Assembly (NCBI RefSeq): GCF_008905045.1
Contig: NZ_VWMY01000082.1
Span: forward strand, 1 to 42,378
Reading direction: 5' to 3'
DNA length: 42,378 nucleotides
From: Streptomyces albicerus
Lineage (GTDB): Bacteria > Actinomycetota > Actinomycetes > Streptomycetales > Streptomycetaceae
Part shown: positions 1-6,927 of the stretch, one piece after another
Numbering within the stretch: position 1 is the stretch's first letter
Layout: each line of letters begins with the position of its first letter
The notes under the pieces: generated by a model
The model's input: the letters and a program-made list of their open reading frames with translations, nothing else
What the model was told of the DNA's origin: nothing
The model's database searches: none
Made by a program: the position numbers and the translations under genes

Positions 1-2
1 TC

Positions 3-65
3 GCCGGCCTCCACCTCCGCGCCTCGATGATCTGGATCAACGACCTTCTGAAGGCAACCGGCTGA
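3..65 (+). pseudogene. C-terminal tail of a mobile-element gene (partial at window edge)
   Basis: An open frame enters from the left edge and ends at a TGA at 63-65, giving a tail that ends in SMIWINDLLKATG. The sequence just beyond it (GGCC at 81-84, then CTAG at 85-88) cuts into the reverse-strand membrane-protein gene at the point where that gene stops matching its intact relative at 27.6-28.1 kb. This is what the right end of an insertion sequence would look like, so the tail is probably a transposase. The family cannot be named from about 20 residues. Confidence 0.4.
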
Positions 66-87
66 TCACAACGCCACACAGGCCCTA

Positions 88-292
88 GTACGCCGGCGAG
101 ACCCCCACCGATCAGCAATCCGGCCGCCGCGATGGCTGCCGCGGCCGACCAGCGCAGGCAGCCGCGGTAGGTGAGCACGGTGCGGCCCAGCCACACGACG
201 TGGCGCGGCCCCTGCCACCGGGTGCACGGGCGGCGCCCGCAGCGCAGGCAGGACGAGCAGCGGGCGTTACGGGAGGAACAGTCCTTGGCCAC
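88..292 (-). pseudogene. Truncated Cys-rich small membrane protein (copy A)
   Basis: Read from a GTG at 292 leftwards, the protein begins VAKDCSSRNARCSSCLRCG and continues CTRWQGPRHVVWLGRTVLTYRGC, then a hydrophobic segment ending near GLLIGGGLAGVL. This matches the intact gene at 27629-28057 almost residue for residue, including the cluster of cysteines that looks like a small zinc-binding head before the first membrane segment. Homology stops at about position 88, where the mobile-element end begins, so the second half of the gene is lost. The upstream 130 bp (to about 424) also match the upstream region of the intact copy. The function of the family is unknown to me. Confidence 0.7.
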
Positions 293-446
293 GTGCTGCC
301 TCCATCCACGAGCGCCGAGGCGGGTCATGACATCCAGCCTGGGACCGAACCAGCCAGCCAGGCAACCGTCTTCGGGGGAACTGCACACCTCGAAGTCGGA
401 ATAGCCTTCGAGATGGGCCAAGACCCTCAGACAGAAGACAGCTGAC

Positions 447-587
447 CCCGAAAGAGACACCGCGGATCACTGCAGCTCAGCAGGGCGGCAGGTGGCCAAG
501 CTGCGCGTCCATCTGGCACGGGCGGAGGAGTTCGTGCGGACGCTGCGCGAGCGCCTGGAGCGGGACCGGGTCGTTTCCCAGGCGTGA
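447..587 (+). pseudogene. C-terminal fragment of an unrecognised helical protein
   Basis: The frame closing at TGA 585-587 encodes a charged, helix-favouring tail (AKLRVHLARAEEFVRTLRER, then LERDRVVSQA) with strong third-position GC bias. The frame has a stop at 444-446 and no convincing start or Shine-Dalgarno sequence, so it is probably the remaining 3' end of a larger gene. The heptad-like spacing of Leu/Val/Ala suggests a short coiled coil. I do not recognise the family. Confidence 0.25.
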
Positions 588-665
588 GCCTCAGGGCGTC
601 GAGGGCCGGTGGGCCTGCTTCCAGAGCAGCCCTCATGCCCTCGATGCGGCTTCCTGTGCGACTTC

Positions 666-905
666 TCACCCCTTCCTGGTGGTGTCGGCCGGACCGCCCT
701 CGGTCAGGACGCGGTGCAGGTCGGCGACGGACGGGGTGCTGTTGGTGGTGCCGTCCGTGTGGCGGTAGAGCCGGCAGGACAGACTCGGCTGGAGGCCCTC
801 TGGGGCGAATGGGTCGCTGCCGGCCAACGGCAGGGTCGGCGAGCCGGTCATCCCTCGCAGGGCGGCCTCGTCCGCATCAGCGACTTCGACCCAGTCGACC
901 GGCAC
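666..905 (-). pseudogene. Fragment of a thioredoxin-like domain of the kind attached to alkylmercury-lyase-type proteins
   Basis: The reverse strand encodes GMTGSPTLPLAGSDPF, then PSLSCRLYR and PSVADLHRVL. The pattern G(M/F)xGSPTxLxDGxDPF...SCRLY is familiar from actinobacterial proteins with a thioredoxin fold that occur alone or joined to MerB-like domains. The expected N-terminal strand with its Cys pair is missing, and the GTG at 905 has no good ribosome-binding site. The usual aspartate in LxDG is also replaced (PLAG). It is most likely a decayed remnant; a MerB-like 3' fragment lies elsewhere in the window at 27398-27571. Confidence 0.45.
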
Positions 906-936
906 GGGGCCTGGCCCGAGACGGCGGCGTCGATAC

Positions 937-1250
937 CTAGCCTCGACTTCGGCGGCGCCAAGCAGGCCCCCGCACCCTGTACACGACGAACGGGATCGGC
1001 TGCCCGTTCAAGAACAGGCGGCCGTCGCGGACATCGGTGAGCCACAGGCGCCGGAGATCAGGTGCGGTCATGGCATGGAAGGCGATCAGCGCCGAGGGCT
1101 GCCCGGGTGACATCTTCGTCACCGAGCCCTTCCCGAAGCGCGCTGATCTCCACACTCTGTGGACGTTGCGGATGTCCTCGTGGCGGATGCGAGTGGCGGG
1201 TTCTGGAACACCAACCGGTGGGGTTTGAGGATCTTGAACAACATCCAGTT
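937..1250 (-). pseudogene. Decayed coding segment, family not recognised
   Basis: The reverse strand from about 1250 to the stop at 937-939 shows clear coding codon bias and reads SALIAFHAMTAPDLRRLWL, then TDVRDGRLFLNGQPIPFVVY. Upstream, a second frame (MLFKILKPHRLVFQNP) runs into it near 1215, so the original gene appears to have been frameshifted. An ATG at MSPGQPSALI could start a short 65-70 residue product, but no convincing Shine-Dalgarno sequence is visible. I can say only that it resembles a small soluble protein. Confidence 0.3.
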
Positions 1251-1498
1251 GCCACGTGGGCGCGCCGTCCTCTCGAACGGCGCACCTGCGCGGCGCTCTT
1301 CTCGGCGACCGGGGCGCGCGGGTGGTCGCCTCGGCGGGACCCGCCGGAAGGGCGTGGGACAGAAGTCGCGGGAGCCCGCCATGGGCACGGCTCCTGTCCC
1401 CGTCTGTTTGCCTTCCGTCTGCGAAGCGCCAGTGCGCGGAGGCGTCCGGAAAGAGACGACTCGGCAGCACGTGACGAGAGCTGGCCCCGAACTGCGTG

Positions 1499-1705
1499 CT
1501 AGGCACTGGTCTCCGCCGCCGCACACGTGCCGCACAGCAGACGCCGGGCGGTGCGGGGCTTGGTGGCGACGCCCATGCCGGTGAGGCGGTGCAGGGTGTG
1601 CGGCACAGCCCGTGCGTGGTCGTGACAGATGCCTGCGCCGCAAGCACTGCAGGTGGCGACGGCGGTCGTAGGCTGGTCGTGGGTCTGGCAGTCGTAGCAG
1701 TTCAA
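1499..1705 (-). CDS. DUF2180 family small zinc-binding protein
   Basis: The 68-residue product begins LNCYDCQTHDQPTTAVATC and contains CSACGAGICHDH, a central Arg/Thr-rich stretch and a final CGTCAA. The paired CxxC motifs are those of the DUF2180 family, short actinobacterial proteins thought to bind zinc, with no assigned reaction. I chose the TTG at 1703-1705 because the conserved NCYDC start of the family follows directly and GGAG lies 7 nt upstream; longer ATG starts add only low-complexity Arg-rich sequence. It stands alone, with decayed fragments downstream. Confidence 0.75.
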   Translation of the reverse strand: MNCYDCQTHDQPTTAVATCSACGAGICHDHARAVPHTLHRLTGMGVATKPRTARRLLCGTCAAAETSA

Positions 1706-2023
1706 CGCCGCGCTCCGTTCCCGTCGAGGGCGTGGACGCACGCGAGGACGGCGGCTGTTGCGCCGGGTCGCGTCGGTCACGGCCGCATGACGGCACGGGA
1801 GACGGCAAAGAGATCGGTGTGGTGTGAGGGGCCGGCTCCACCTGCTCACCTCCGGAAGGCATGCACTCCTGACCGTGGTCAGGAACCATCAGCCCCGGAT
1901 GGGCGGTTCGGGCCGAAACGATCTGCGGCCCAGGCGGGATCCATCGCCAGGATCCGAGTGAACACCGGCGCGGGCCACCGGTCAAGACGCCCACCGCGAG
2001 AACGCTCGGCTTGCTACGCCCGG
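1706..2023. other. Intergenic stretch, no gene seen
   Basis: Between the DUF2180 gene and the end of the second DUF190 gene both strands have only overlapping antisense frames without a family match. It must hold the promoter of the DUF2180 gene. I see no strong hairpin or repeat. Confidence 0.5.
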
Positions 2024-2359
2024 TCATCGCCCTCCGGGGCAGTACACCTCCACCCGGTCGATGATGGCGACGCCGGTGACGGCAAGCACGTCTTCGAGGT
2101 CGGCCAGGAACGCGCGTACACGTCCTTCGTCATCGACGATCACCACCGCACAGGGGCCGTGCGCCAGCAGGCGGGACGGGTGGTCCTGATGGATGCGCAG
2201 GTGGATGCCGTAGCCCTCGACGCCGTGGAGGACACTGGCTCCCGCGAGGCCCGCCCGGTGTGCGCGGCGCACGATCTCGGCATAGACGGGCTTGTGATGC
2301 CACAGCGCCGTGCTCGGCAGATGGATGGTCAGGCGTGCCGCCGGCCCGGATCGCAGCAT
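2024..2359 (-). CDS. DUF190 family protein (second copy)
   Basis: The product (111 residues from the ATG at 2359) has the DUF190 pattern: an early beta strand LTIHLPSTALWHHKPVY, the helix EIVRRAHRAGLAGASVLHG, the G-G turn VEGYGIHLRIH, then VVIVDDEGRVRAFL and a C-terminal strand. DUF190 proteins have a PII-like ferredoxin fold and often sit beside crcB genes; a regulatory role in fluoride efflux is suspected, not shown. I prefer ATG 2359 over the upstream GTG 2371 because GGAGG stands at the right distance before it. It lies 77 bp behind the second crcB and probably belongs to the same transcript. Confidence 0.85.
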   Translation of the reverse strand: MLRSGPAARLTIHLPSTALWHHKPVYAEIVRRAHRAGLAGASVLHGVEGYGIHLRIHQDHPSRLLAHGPCAVVIVDDEGRVRAFLADLEDVLAVTGVAIIDRVEVYCPGGR

Positions 2360-2436
2360 GCCCACCTCCACGCCGACGTGACGCCCATCACACTAATGGT
2401 TGTGAGGTGTGGCCGGGAGGGGGCGCGCAACGGGCG

Positions 2437-2811
2437 CTATCCCCACAGGGCTTGGGCGAACGCGGCGCCGGTGAAGGCGGCGCCGAGTCCCGCGACGACG
2501 CTCGCCACGACGTTGGCCCCGGCGTAGAAGCGCGCTCCGTCCTCGGCCAGGCGCAGTGTCTCGTACGAGAACGTGGAGTACGTCGTGAGGGCGCCGCACA
2601 GTCCGGTGCCGAGCAGGAGTTGGACCTGGGACGAGGCGGCCCCGGCAGTGACCGCGCCGGTGACCAGGCCGAGCACCAGGCAGCCGACGACGTTGACGGC
2701 GAAGGTGCCCCAGGGAAAGACGGTGTCGTGCTTGGACTGCACCGTGCGGTCGGTGAGATAACGCAGCGGTGCGCCGACCATCGCCCCGGCGATCACCAGC
2801 ACCCAGTTCAC
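2437..2811 (-). CDS. crcB: Fluoride exporter CrcB/Fluc, second subunit gene
   Basis: A 124-residue membrane protein with four hydrophobic segments and the Fluc signatures: GAMVGAPLRYLTD near the N-terminus, FPWGTFAVNVVGCLVLG with the pore Asn, and LCGALTTYSTFSYET with the TTxSTF Phe/Ser track. Fluc proteins are dual-topology dimeric fluoride channels in the cytoplasmic membrane. The GTG at 2811 has GGAGGAG just upstream and overlaps the stop of the preceding DUF190 gene (GTGA), indicating translational coupling. With the other crcB at 3176-3661 it may form a heterodimer; paired actinobacterial crcB genes are known. Confidence 0.9.
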   Translation of the reverse strand: MNWVLVIAGAMVGAPLRYLTDRTVQSKHDTVFPWGTFAVNVVGCLVLGLVTGAVTAGAASSQVQLLLGTGLCGALTTYSTFSYETLRLAEDGARFYAGANVVASVVAGLGAAFTGAAFAQALWG

Positions 2812-3179
2812 CGCTCCTCCAACCCGTTGCTGTCGCTGGTGTTCTTGTCTCGGCCCGTGCATCGGATGACCTCGCAGTCGTCGAGGATCACCAGGCCCTC
2901 GGTGACGAGTTCGTCGAGCTGTGGGAGGAAGGCGCGGATGCGGTCGTCGGTGTCGACGATGACGATGGCGACCGGCAGGTCTTCGCTCAGGGACAGCAGG
3001 CGGCTGGTGTGGATGAGGGAGGAGGCGCCGAAGCCCTCGATGCCGCGGAAGACCGAGGCGCCGGCCAGGCCCGCCTTGTGCGCCCGGTGCACGATCTCCG
3101 TGTAGAGCGGCGTGTGCTGCCAGGTGTCGTTCTCTCCGATAAAGACGGTGACGCGCATTGCGGGGCCGGTCAGCCTCAT
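2808..3179 (-). CDS. DUF190 family protein (first copy)
   Basis: The 123-residue product reads MRLTGPAMRVTVFIGENDTW, then EIVHRAHKAGLAGASVFRG and FGASSLIHTSRLL, followed by VAIVIVDTDDRIRAFLPQL. This is the complete DUF190 fold (PII-like), about 40-50 percent identical by eye to the other copy at 2024-2359. ATG 3179 overlaps the end of the first crcB (3176), and the gene's own end overlaps the start of the second crcB, so it is sandwiched between the two channel genes. That supports a role bound to the Fluc complex, possibly gating or sensing, which is inference. The last 12 residues are charged and variable. Confidence 0.9.
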   Translation of the reverse strand: MRLTGPAMRVTVFIGENDTWQHTPLYTEIVHRAHKAGLAGASVFRGIEGFGASSLIHTSRLLSLSEDLPVAIVIVDTDDRIRAFLPQLDELVTEGLVILDDCEVIRCTGRDKNTSDSNGLEER

Positions 3180-3661
3180 CGCTGCCTCCACTCGATGACG
3201 CGGCGGGTCAGGTTCGCCGCGGTCCAGACGGCTGCCAGGGCGGCGAGCAAGGTCAGGGCCAGATAGGCCAGTCCGGTGCGGGCGTCGCCGTCGTCGACCA
3301 GGTGCTGGATGTCCACGGCGTACGTGGAGAAGGTGGTGAAGCCGCCGAGGACACCGGTGCCGAGGAAGGGGCGTACGAGCCGGTGGGCGGCCCACACGTC
3401 GGTGATCACCACCATGAAGGCGCCGATGATCGCGCAGCCGATGGTGTTCACGAGCAGAGTCGTCCAGGGGAAGGTGCCGGCGGTCGTCGGCCACAGCAGG
3501 GACGCGCCGTAGCGTGCGCTGGCCCCGACGGCTCCTCCGAGGGCCACGACGGCGACGACCGGGCCCTGCCCGTGGCGGAGTGCTTTGCGTTGGGCGGGGA
3601 TGTGGAGGTCCACGTCGGGGTCGACGGGTTCGTTCAGCATGCCGGGGCGGGTCTCTCCCAT
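3176..3661 (-). CDS. crcB: Fluoride exporter CrcB/Fluc, first subunit gene
   Basis: This 161-residue protein has a 35-residue charged, cytoplasmic-looking N-terminus and then four membrane segments. Signatures are VALGGAVGASARYGASLL, FPWTTLLVNTIGCAIIGAF and VLGGFTTFSTYAVD, the last holding the TTFSTY track. It is the promoter-proximal gene of a crcB-DUF190-crcB run with ATGA/GTGA overlaps. AGGAGA lies upstream of ATG 3661. The extended N-terminus differs from the 124-residue partner, as expected if the two subunits are specialised for a heteromeric channel. Confidence 0.9.
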   Translation of the reverse strand: MGETRPGMLNEPVDPDVDLHIPAQRKALRHGQGPVVAVVALGGAVGASARYGASLLWPTTAGTFPWTTLLVNTIGCAIIGAFMVVITDVWAAHRLVRPFLGTGVLGGFTTFSTYAVDIQHLVDDGDARTGLAYLALTLLAALAAVWTAANLTRRVIEWRQR

Positions 3662-3694
3662 GTACGTCTCCTACTCGCCGGGCGCAGGTCGCGG

Positions 3695-3737
3695 GTGCGC
3701 GTCATCGCAAGTAGGGACCGTTGGCGGCGTCATCGCC
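3695..3737 (-). promoter_or_regulatory. Candidate crcB-motif (fluoride) riboswitch, weak
   Basis: On the reverse strand, 34 nt before the first crcB, the leader reads GGCGATGACGCCGCCAAC and, after a spacer, GCGATGACGCGC. The first part fits the 5' half of the fluoride riboswitch well (GGxGAUG...CGCC followed by AAC) and the repeat of GATGACGC recalls the 3' half. However, the pseudoknot complement and the second stem are not convincing. The call rests on position and partial pattern only. Confidence 0.35.
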
Positions 3738-4559
3738 GCGGTTGGGGACGGTGGGCCCCACCGCCGTACGGCGTCCGGAGATCACCGTTGCCACAAAGCC
3801 TACCCGGTCTCTCTGGCGCCCTCCTGGTGAGCCCGTGGGGTCCGCCGGTTATGGCCGCACGGTGCCGTCGGTCACGTCCATTGACGGACGTGATGTACGG
3901 CGGGGCAGGGATCACCTCATCGGGGGCGCGGGCCTTCCTGGTCGGCCGGAACGTGCGGACGGTCCCGGTCGGTGGAGCCCTTGGCTGATGCAGTGGGCGG
4001 GCAGCAAGCAGCGCGCCCTGCGCGGCGGCGACGGTGCTGGACCCGACCGTCTGAGCTGCCGACTTCGTAGAGTCCGCGGCCTGTCCCGAGTTCTACCGAC
4101 GACTGTCGCGCGAACACGTTCCCCGCCCTCAAAGGTCGTCGGACACAAGGCGAATCTCCGGTGGTCCGCACCGTCGCCCGCAGGCCACGTCCTCGCGCTC
4201 GGCCTACGCCGTCCTGAGCTGAGCATACGGTCTGCCATCGATCGACACCGGTCAGCGTCCGAGGCGGAGGGGTATTCCGGCTTCAGTGAATCTGCACATC
4301 GAATGCGCAACCGCGACGCGGTGCGCGATGGATCTGCACAAGTGTCTGCCGCATGACGCTCTGTTGGTGCGGAGTGTCCCGTTCGAAAGCGTGGTCGCAA
4401 TATCAGCCTGGTCCCGGTGCCACGCGGCATGGCATGTGGAGAAGTTGTCCTCAAGTCGCGTGTAAGCCTGCACGGATGCGCAGCCTGTTCGTTCAACTTC
4501 CTGGGGGTGTACTCCGGTTGATTGGTTGCCCGGCGTGCTCCGTGCTTTGATCCTTTGCG
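3738..4559. other. Long intergenic region, no gene seen
   Basis: About 820 bp separate the fluoride operon from the leader-peptide gene. Open frames exist on both strands, but none has a recognisable family, consistent codon bias or ribosome-binding site. The stretch must contain divergent promoters for both neighbours. Confidence 0.5.
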
Positions 4560-4608
4560 CCGCAGGGGTCGTGCGAAGGTCTCCGGAAACGGGGTCGCAC
4601 GCCTGCGG
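4560..4608 (+). promoter_or_regulatory. Stable GAAA-capped hairpin upstream of the leader-peptide gene
   Basis: CCGCAGG (4560-4566) and CGTGCGA (4570-4576) pair exactly with TCGCACG (4595-4601) and CCTGCGG (4602-4608). Inside, CTCCG and CGGGG pair (one G-U) around a GAAA tetraloop. The result is a long, nearly continuous stem closed by a GNRA loop, 70 nt before the start codon at 4679. It could be an attenuator, a processing or stability element, or the terminator of an unseen upstream transcript; there is no U-run. Confidence 0.5.
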
Positions 4609-4678
4609 TCGAGGCCCGCTATGTCCCCAGCGGGGCCGCCCCCCCTTGTAGATCATCCATACGAAGGGAAGTTTCATC

Positions 4679-4888
4679 ATGAACTCCGCTCCCCAGGTTG
4701 AGACCGTCGAGATCTCCGACGCCGAGCTCGACAACGTCTCCGGCGGCCTGAACCCGCACGCCAGCCTCGTCGTCGGCCCCACGGCGGTCAGCGACACAGA
4801 TGTCCTGGCCCAGATCGACGCCGTCAAGAACGAGGTCCTGGGCGCCGCCGGCCAGTACAACCACGCCAGCGTCAGCGCCTCCCTCTGA
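4679..4888 (+). CDS. Gly-Gly-leader peptide, cysteine-free RiPP-like precursor
   Basis: The 69-residue product opens MNSAPQVETVEISDAELDNV and then SGG at residues 21-23. This acidic leader ending in ELDNVSGG is like the double-glycine leaders of class II lanthipeptides and bacteriocins cut by C39-type peptidases. The 46-residue remainder (LNPHASLVVGP... to ...YNHASVSASL) is rich in Ala, Val, Ser and Asn and has no Cys, so lanthionine rings cannot form. GAAGGGAAG stands 8 nt before ATG 4679, and a terminator follows. No modification enzyme, protease or ABC exporter gene is near. It may be an orphan precursor acted on by enzymes encoded elsewhere, or an unmodified secreted peptide. Confidence 0.7.
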   Translation: MNSAPQVETVEISDAELDNVSGGLNPHASLVVGPTAVSDTDVLAQIDAVKNEVLGAAGQYNHASVSASL

Positions 4889-4916
4889 TCCACAGCGCGA
4901 ACTCCAGCCGGTGAGC

Positions 4917-4946
4917 CCCTCCCAACCGGACGGTGCGGTTGGGGCG
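4917..4946 (+). terminator. Stem-loop terminator after the leader-peptide gene
   Basis: CCCAACCG (4921-4928) pairs with CGGTTGGG (4936-4943) around a 7-nt loop, 30 nt after the stop codon. GC-rich terminators without a U-tract are usual in Streptomyces. Confidence 0.6.
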
Positions 4947-4971
4947 TTGGCGGATTCAGGCAGTACGTAAA

Positions 4972-5035
4972 GGCAAAGCTCCTGGCAGCAGCGGGTTCTT
5001 GACCAAGGTCACCCGTCTCTGCCAGGAGCTTTGCC
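4972..5035. repeat. 64-bp near-perfect palindrome (MITE-like or IS-end remnant)
   Basis: GGCAAAGCTCCTGGCA (4972-4987) is repeated exactly in inverse orientation as TGCCAGGAGCTTTGCC (5020-5035). Between them the arms continue to pair in part (GCGGG with CCCGT) and the centre TTGACCAAGGTCA is itself palindromic. It is too long for a simple terminator and resembles two insertion-sequence ends placed back to back, or a small MITE. Confidence 0.6.
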
Positions 5036-5365
5036 TGCTTGTTCCCCCGTCGTCGAACGATCTGTCCAGCCGCCCCGCGGTACCTGAGGGCAACGCCGCA
5101 CCCGACTGCACGAGACCGGGACCCGGGGGTGACGCCGGCCGGCGGTCAAGCCCACAGCGGCCAGGGCCGGATCGGGCGAGAGACCACGCGACCGGAGAGG
5201 CGCCCGACGGACCCTGACGTCTTGTGAGCGGAGGGGCTCCTGAGGGGCTGTGACACTTCTGTGAGACCTGGCGCTGATGACCGTGGGGGCGTGGGGGGGG
5301 TTCCCGTCGTGTCCCACGGTGCGAGTTCGTCAAGGCTCGCTACGCACTCGGCACGAACGAGGACA
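5036..5365. other. Intergenic region before the sigma factor
   Basis: About 330 bp with no supported gene. The segment just before the sigma gene should hold its promoter, but I see no clear -35/-10 pair. Confidence 0.5.
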
Positions 5366-6340
5366 GTGTTGGGCATACGAGGGGAACCCCGCCACGTGCA
5401 CGCGGACGACGGCGAATTAGGCTCGGCTGTCGCGCGGGCCCAGGAAGGCGACGAGGCCGCCTTCGCGGTCGCCTACCGACTGGTGCAGCCCGGACTGCTC
5501 GGGTATCTGCGCGGGCTCGTCGGAGACGAAGCCGAGGACGTGGCGTCGGATGCCTGGCTGGAGATCGCCCGGGATATGGGGCGGTTCAAGGGCGACGGGG
5601 CCGGGTTCCGCGGGTGGACCGCGACCATCGCCCGGCACCGGGCGCTGGACCATCTGCGCCGCCAGAAGGTACGGCCCAGGTCGTGGGCGCTCGAGCAGGA
5701 CGTACGGGACCTGCCGCGCCCGCACAGCACGCACGACCAGGCTCTGGAGTCCATCTCCACCGAGTACGCCCTGGAATTGGTCCGCGGGCTGCCGCAGGAC
5801 CAGGCCGAGGCCGTGCTACTGCGTGTCGTCGTCGGCCTCGATGGCTCCGCCGCCGCGCGCGTCCTCGGCAAGCGCCCCGGCGCGGTGCGGACCGCCGGGT
5901 GCCGGGGGCTGAAGCGCCTCGCCCGCCGGCTCGGTGTCGGAGGTGTGACGCAGGAGGTTCCCTGGACGCTGGGGGAATCGACACGAGCGGCAACGGCGGC
6001 CGACCGTCGGACAGGGATGGATGCGGGAACGGGATGGATGCGGGCATGGGTGAACGGCACAGTGACGGCGGTGCCCCCGGCCGTCGGCGCGTGCACCCCC
6101 GCGATGCCGCGTCCGGACCGGAGGGCGCCGCACTGGAGGCGCTGCTCGCCGCGCTGCCCGAGGCTGGTGCCGACCCCGAGGGCGAGCAGCGGGCGGTGGC
6201 CGCGTTCCGGGCAGCCCGGGACGCCGGGACACACCGGGCGCGTACCCGGCGCCGGGACGACTGGCGGCCGCGCGTGCAGCGGCGGGCCTGGCACTCGGCG
6301 CGGGCCGCCGTGGCGCTGTCCCTGGCCAGCCTCACCCTGA
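5366..6340 (+). CDS. ECF-type RNA polymerase sigma factor with an unusual run-on C-terminus
   Basis: Residues from about 15 hold sigma region 2 (EAAFAVAYRLVQPGLLGYL, then GDEAEDVASDAWLEIARDM, GFRGWTATIARHRALDHLRR) and, after a linker, region 4 (ALELVRGLPQDQAEAVLLRV, ARVLGKRPGAVRTAGCRGLK). It directs RNA polymerase to a small promoter set. GTG 5366 is chosen because the conserved region follows and AGGA precedes it closely. The family normally ends soon after GVTQEVPWTLGEST; here the next codon is CGA (5984-5986) where relatives are expected to have TGA, and the frame runs on through the 5' half of the next gene to 6340. The real protein is either about 206 residues with an altered end or has a junk tail of about 118 residues. 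Confidence 0.75.
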   Translation: MLGIRGEPRHVHADDGELGSAVARAQEGDEAAFAVAYRLVQPGLLGYLRGLVGDEAEDVASDAWLEIARDMGRFKGDGAGFRGWTATIARHRALDHLRRQKVRPRSWALEQDVRDLPRPHSTHDQALESISTEYALELVRGLPQDQAEAVLLRVVVGLDGSAAARVLGKRPGAVRTAGCRGLKRLARRLGVGGVTQEVPWTLGESTRAATAADRRTGMDAGTGWMRAWVNGTVTAVPPAVGACTPAMPRPDRRAPHWRRCSPRCPRLVPTPRASSGRWPRSGQPGTPGHTGRVPGAGTTGGRACSGGPGTRRGPPWRCPWPASP

Positions 6341-6732
6341 GCGGCGTCGCGGTGGCGGCGATCGGCGTCGTCCGCTCGTCGGACGACGGCCACAGGGACC
6401 AGAAGCCGTCGCAACCGTCGGCCAGCGCCTCCAGCCGGGCAGGCGCGGGGGCGCCTCCGGCCGCCTCCCGCACCCCCGGCGCCTCCGCCACGCCGGACCA
6501 CCCGGCCACCGCCCAGGACACCAAGGCCCACTGCCGCGCCTACGAGAAGGTCAAGGGCCGCGGCAAGGCGCTGGACGCGACGGCCTGGCAGCAGCTCGTC
6601 GAGGCCGCGGGCGGCGAGAAGAACGTCGCCGCGTACTGCGCCGAGCAGTTGGCGCGGACCGTAGGAAAGAAGCAGGGCAAGGCCGAGGAAGCCACGAAAG
6701 CCGAGAAGAAGGCCAAGGTCACCAAGCCGTAA
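6034..6732 (+). CDS. Single-pass membrane protein paired with the ECF sigma factor
   Basis: The 232-residue protein begins MDAGMGERHSDGG, has an acidic N-terminal part (ALEALLAALPEAGADPEGEQ), one membrane segment (VALSLASLTLSGVAVAAIGV, about residues 93-113), a Ser/Pro/Ala-rich linker and an outer domain (AHCRAYEKVKGRGKALDATA, then AAYCAEQLARTV) ending in a Lys-rich tail. The layout suits an anti-sigma or sigma-associated protein but no known anti-sigma motif is evident. A 17-bp near-duplicate (GGGATGGATGCGGG twice, 6014-6046) places ATGs in both this frame and the sigma frame; 6034 or 6046 may be the start. The gene overlaps the run-on part of the sigma frame. Confidence 0.65.
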   Translation: MDAGMGERHSDGGAPGRRRVHPRDAASGPEGAALEALLAALPEAGADPEGEQRAVAAFRAARDAGTHRARTRRRDDWRPRVQRRAWHSARAAVALSLASLTLSGVAVAAIGVVRSSDDGHRDQKPSQPSASASSRAGAGAPPAASRTPGASATPDHPATAQDTKAHCRAYEKVKGRGKALDATAWQQLVEAAGGEKNVAAYCAEQLARTVGKKQGKAEEATKAEKKAKVTKP

Positions 6733-6808
6733 CCGCCTTCACACGGCCCTTGGCCCGCCTGGCACGATCACGTGTGACACAGCGGAGCCGCAGTGCGCTG
6801 TAGGAAGC

Positions 6809-6897
6809 GACCCGATCATGAGGGTCGAGGGGCCTGCCCTCTGTGGAGGGGGCAGCGGGCTCCAACGTGCAGGGGCAGGCTGGTTCCCCCCTGCACG
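6809..6897. ncRNA. Three-hairpin conserved element, copy 1
   Basis: Stem 1 is GACCC (6809-6813) with GGGTC (6822-6826) around GATCATGA. Stem 2 pairs GGGGCC and TGCCC (6829-6839) with GGGCA and GGCTCC (6850-6863). Stem 3 is CGTGCAGGGG (6866-6875) with CCCCTGCACG (6888-6897) around a loop containing GGCTGGTT. Copy 2 at 11693-11792 keeps the loops and all three stems while stems 2 and 3 have different bases that still pair, which argues for selection on structure. The strand is undecided and no known riboswitch class fits. Confidence 0.55.
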
Positions 6898-6927
6898 CCA
6901 GACGTAGGCCAGCCGTCGTGCCCGGTT

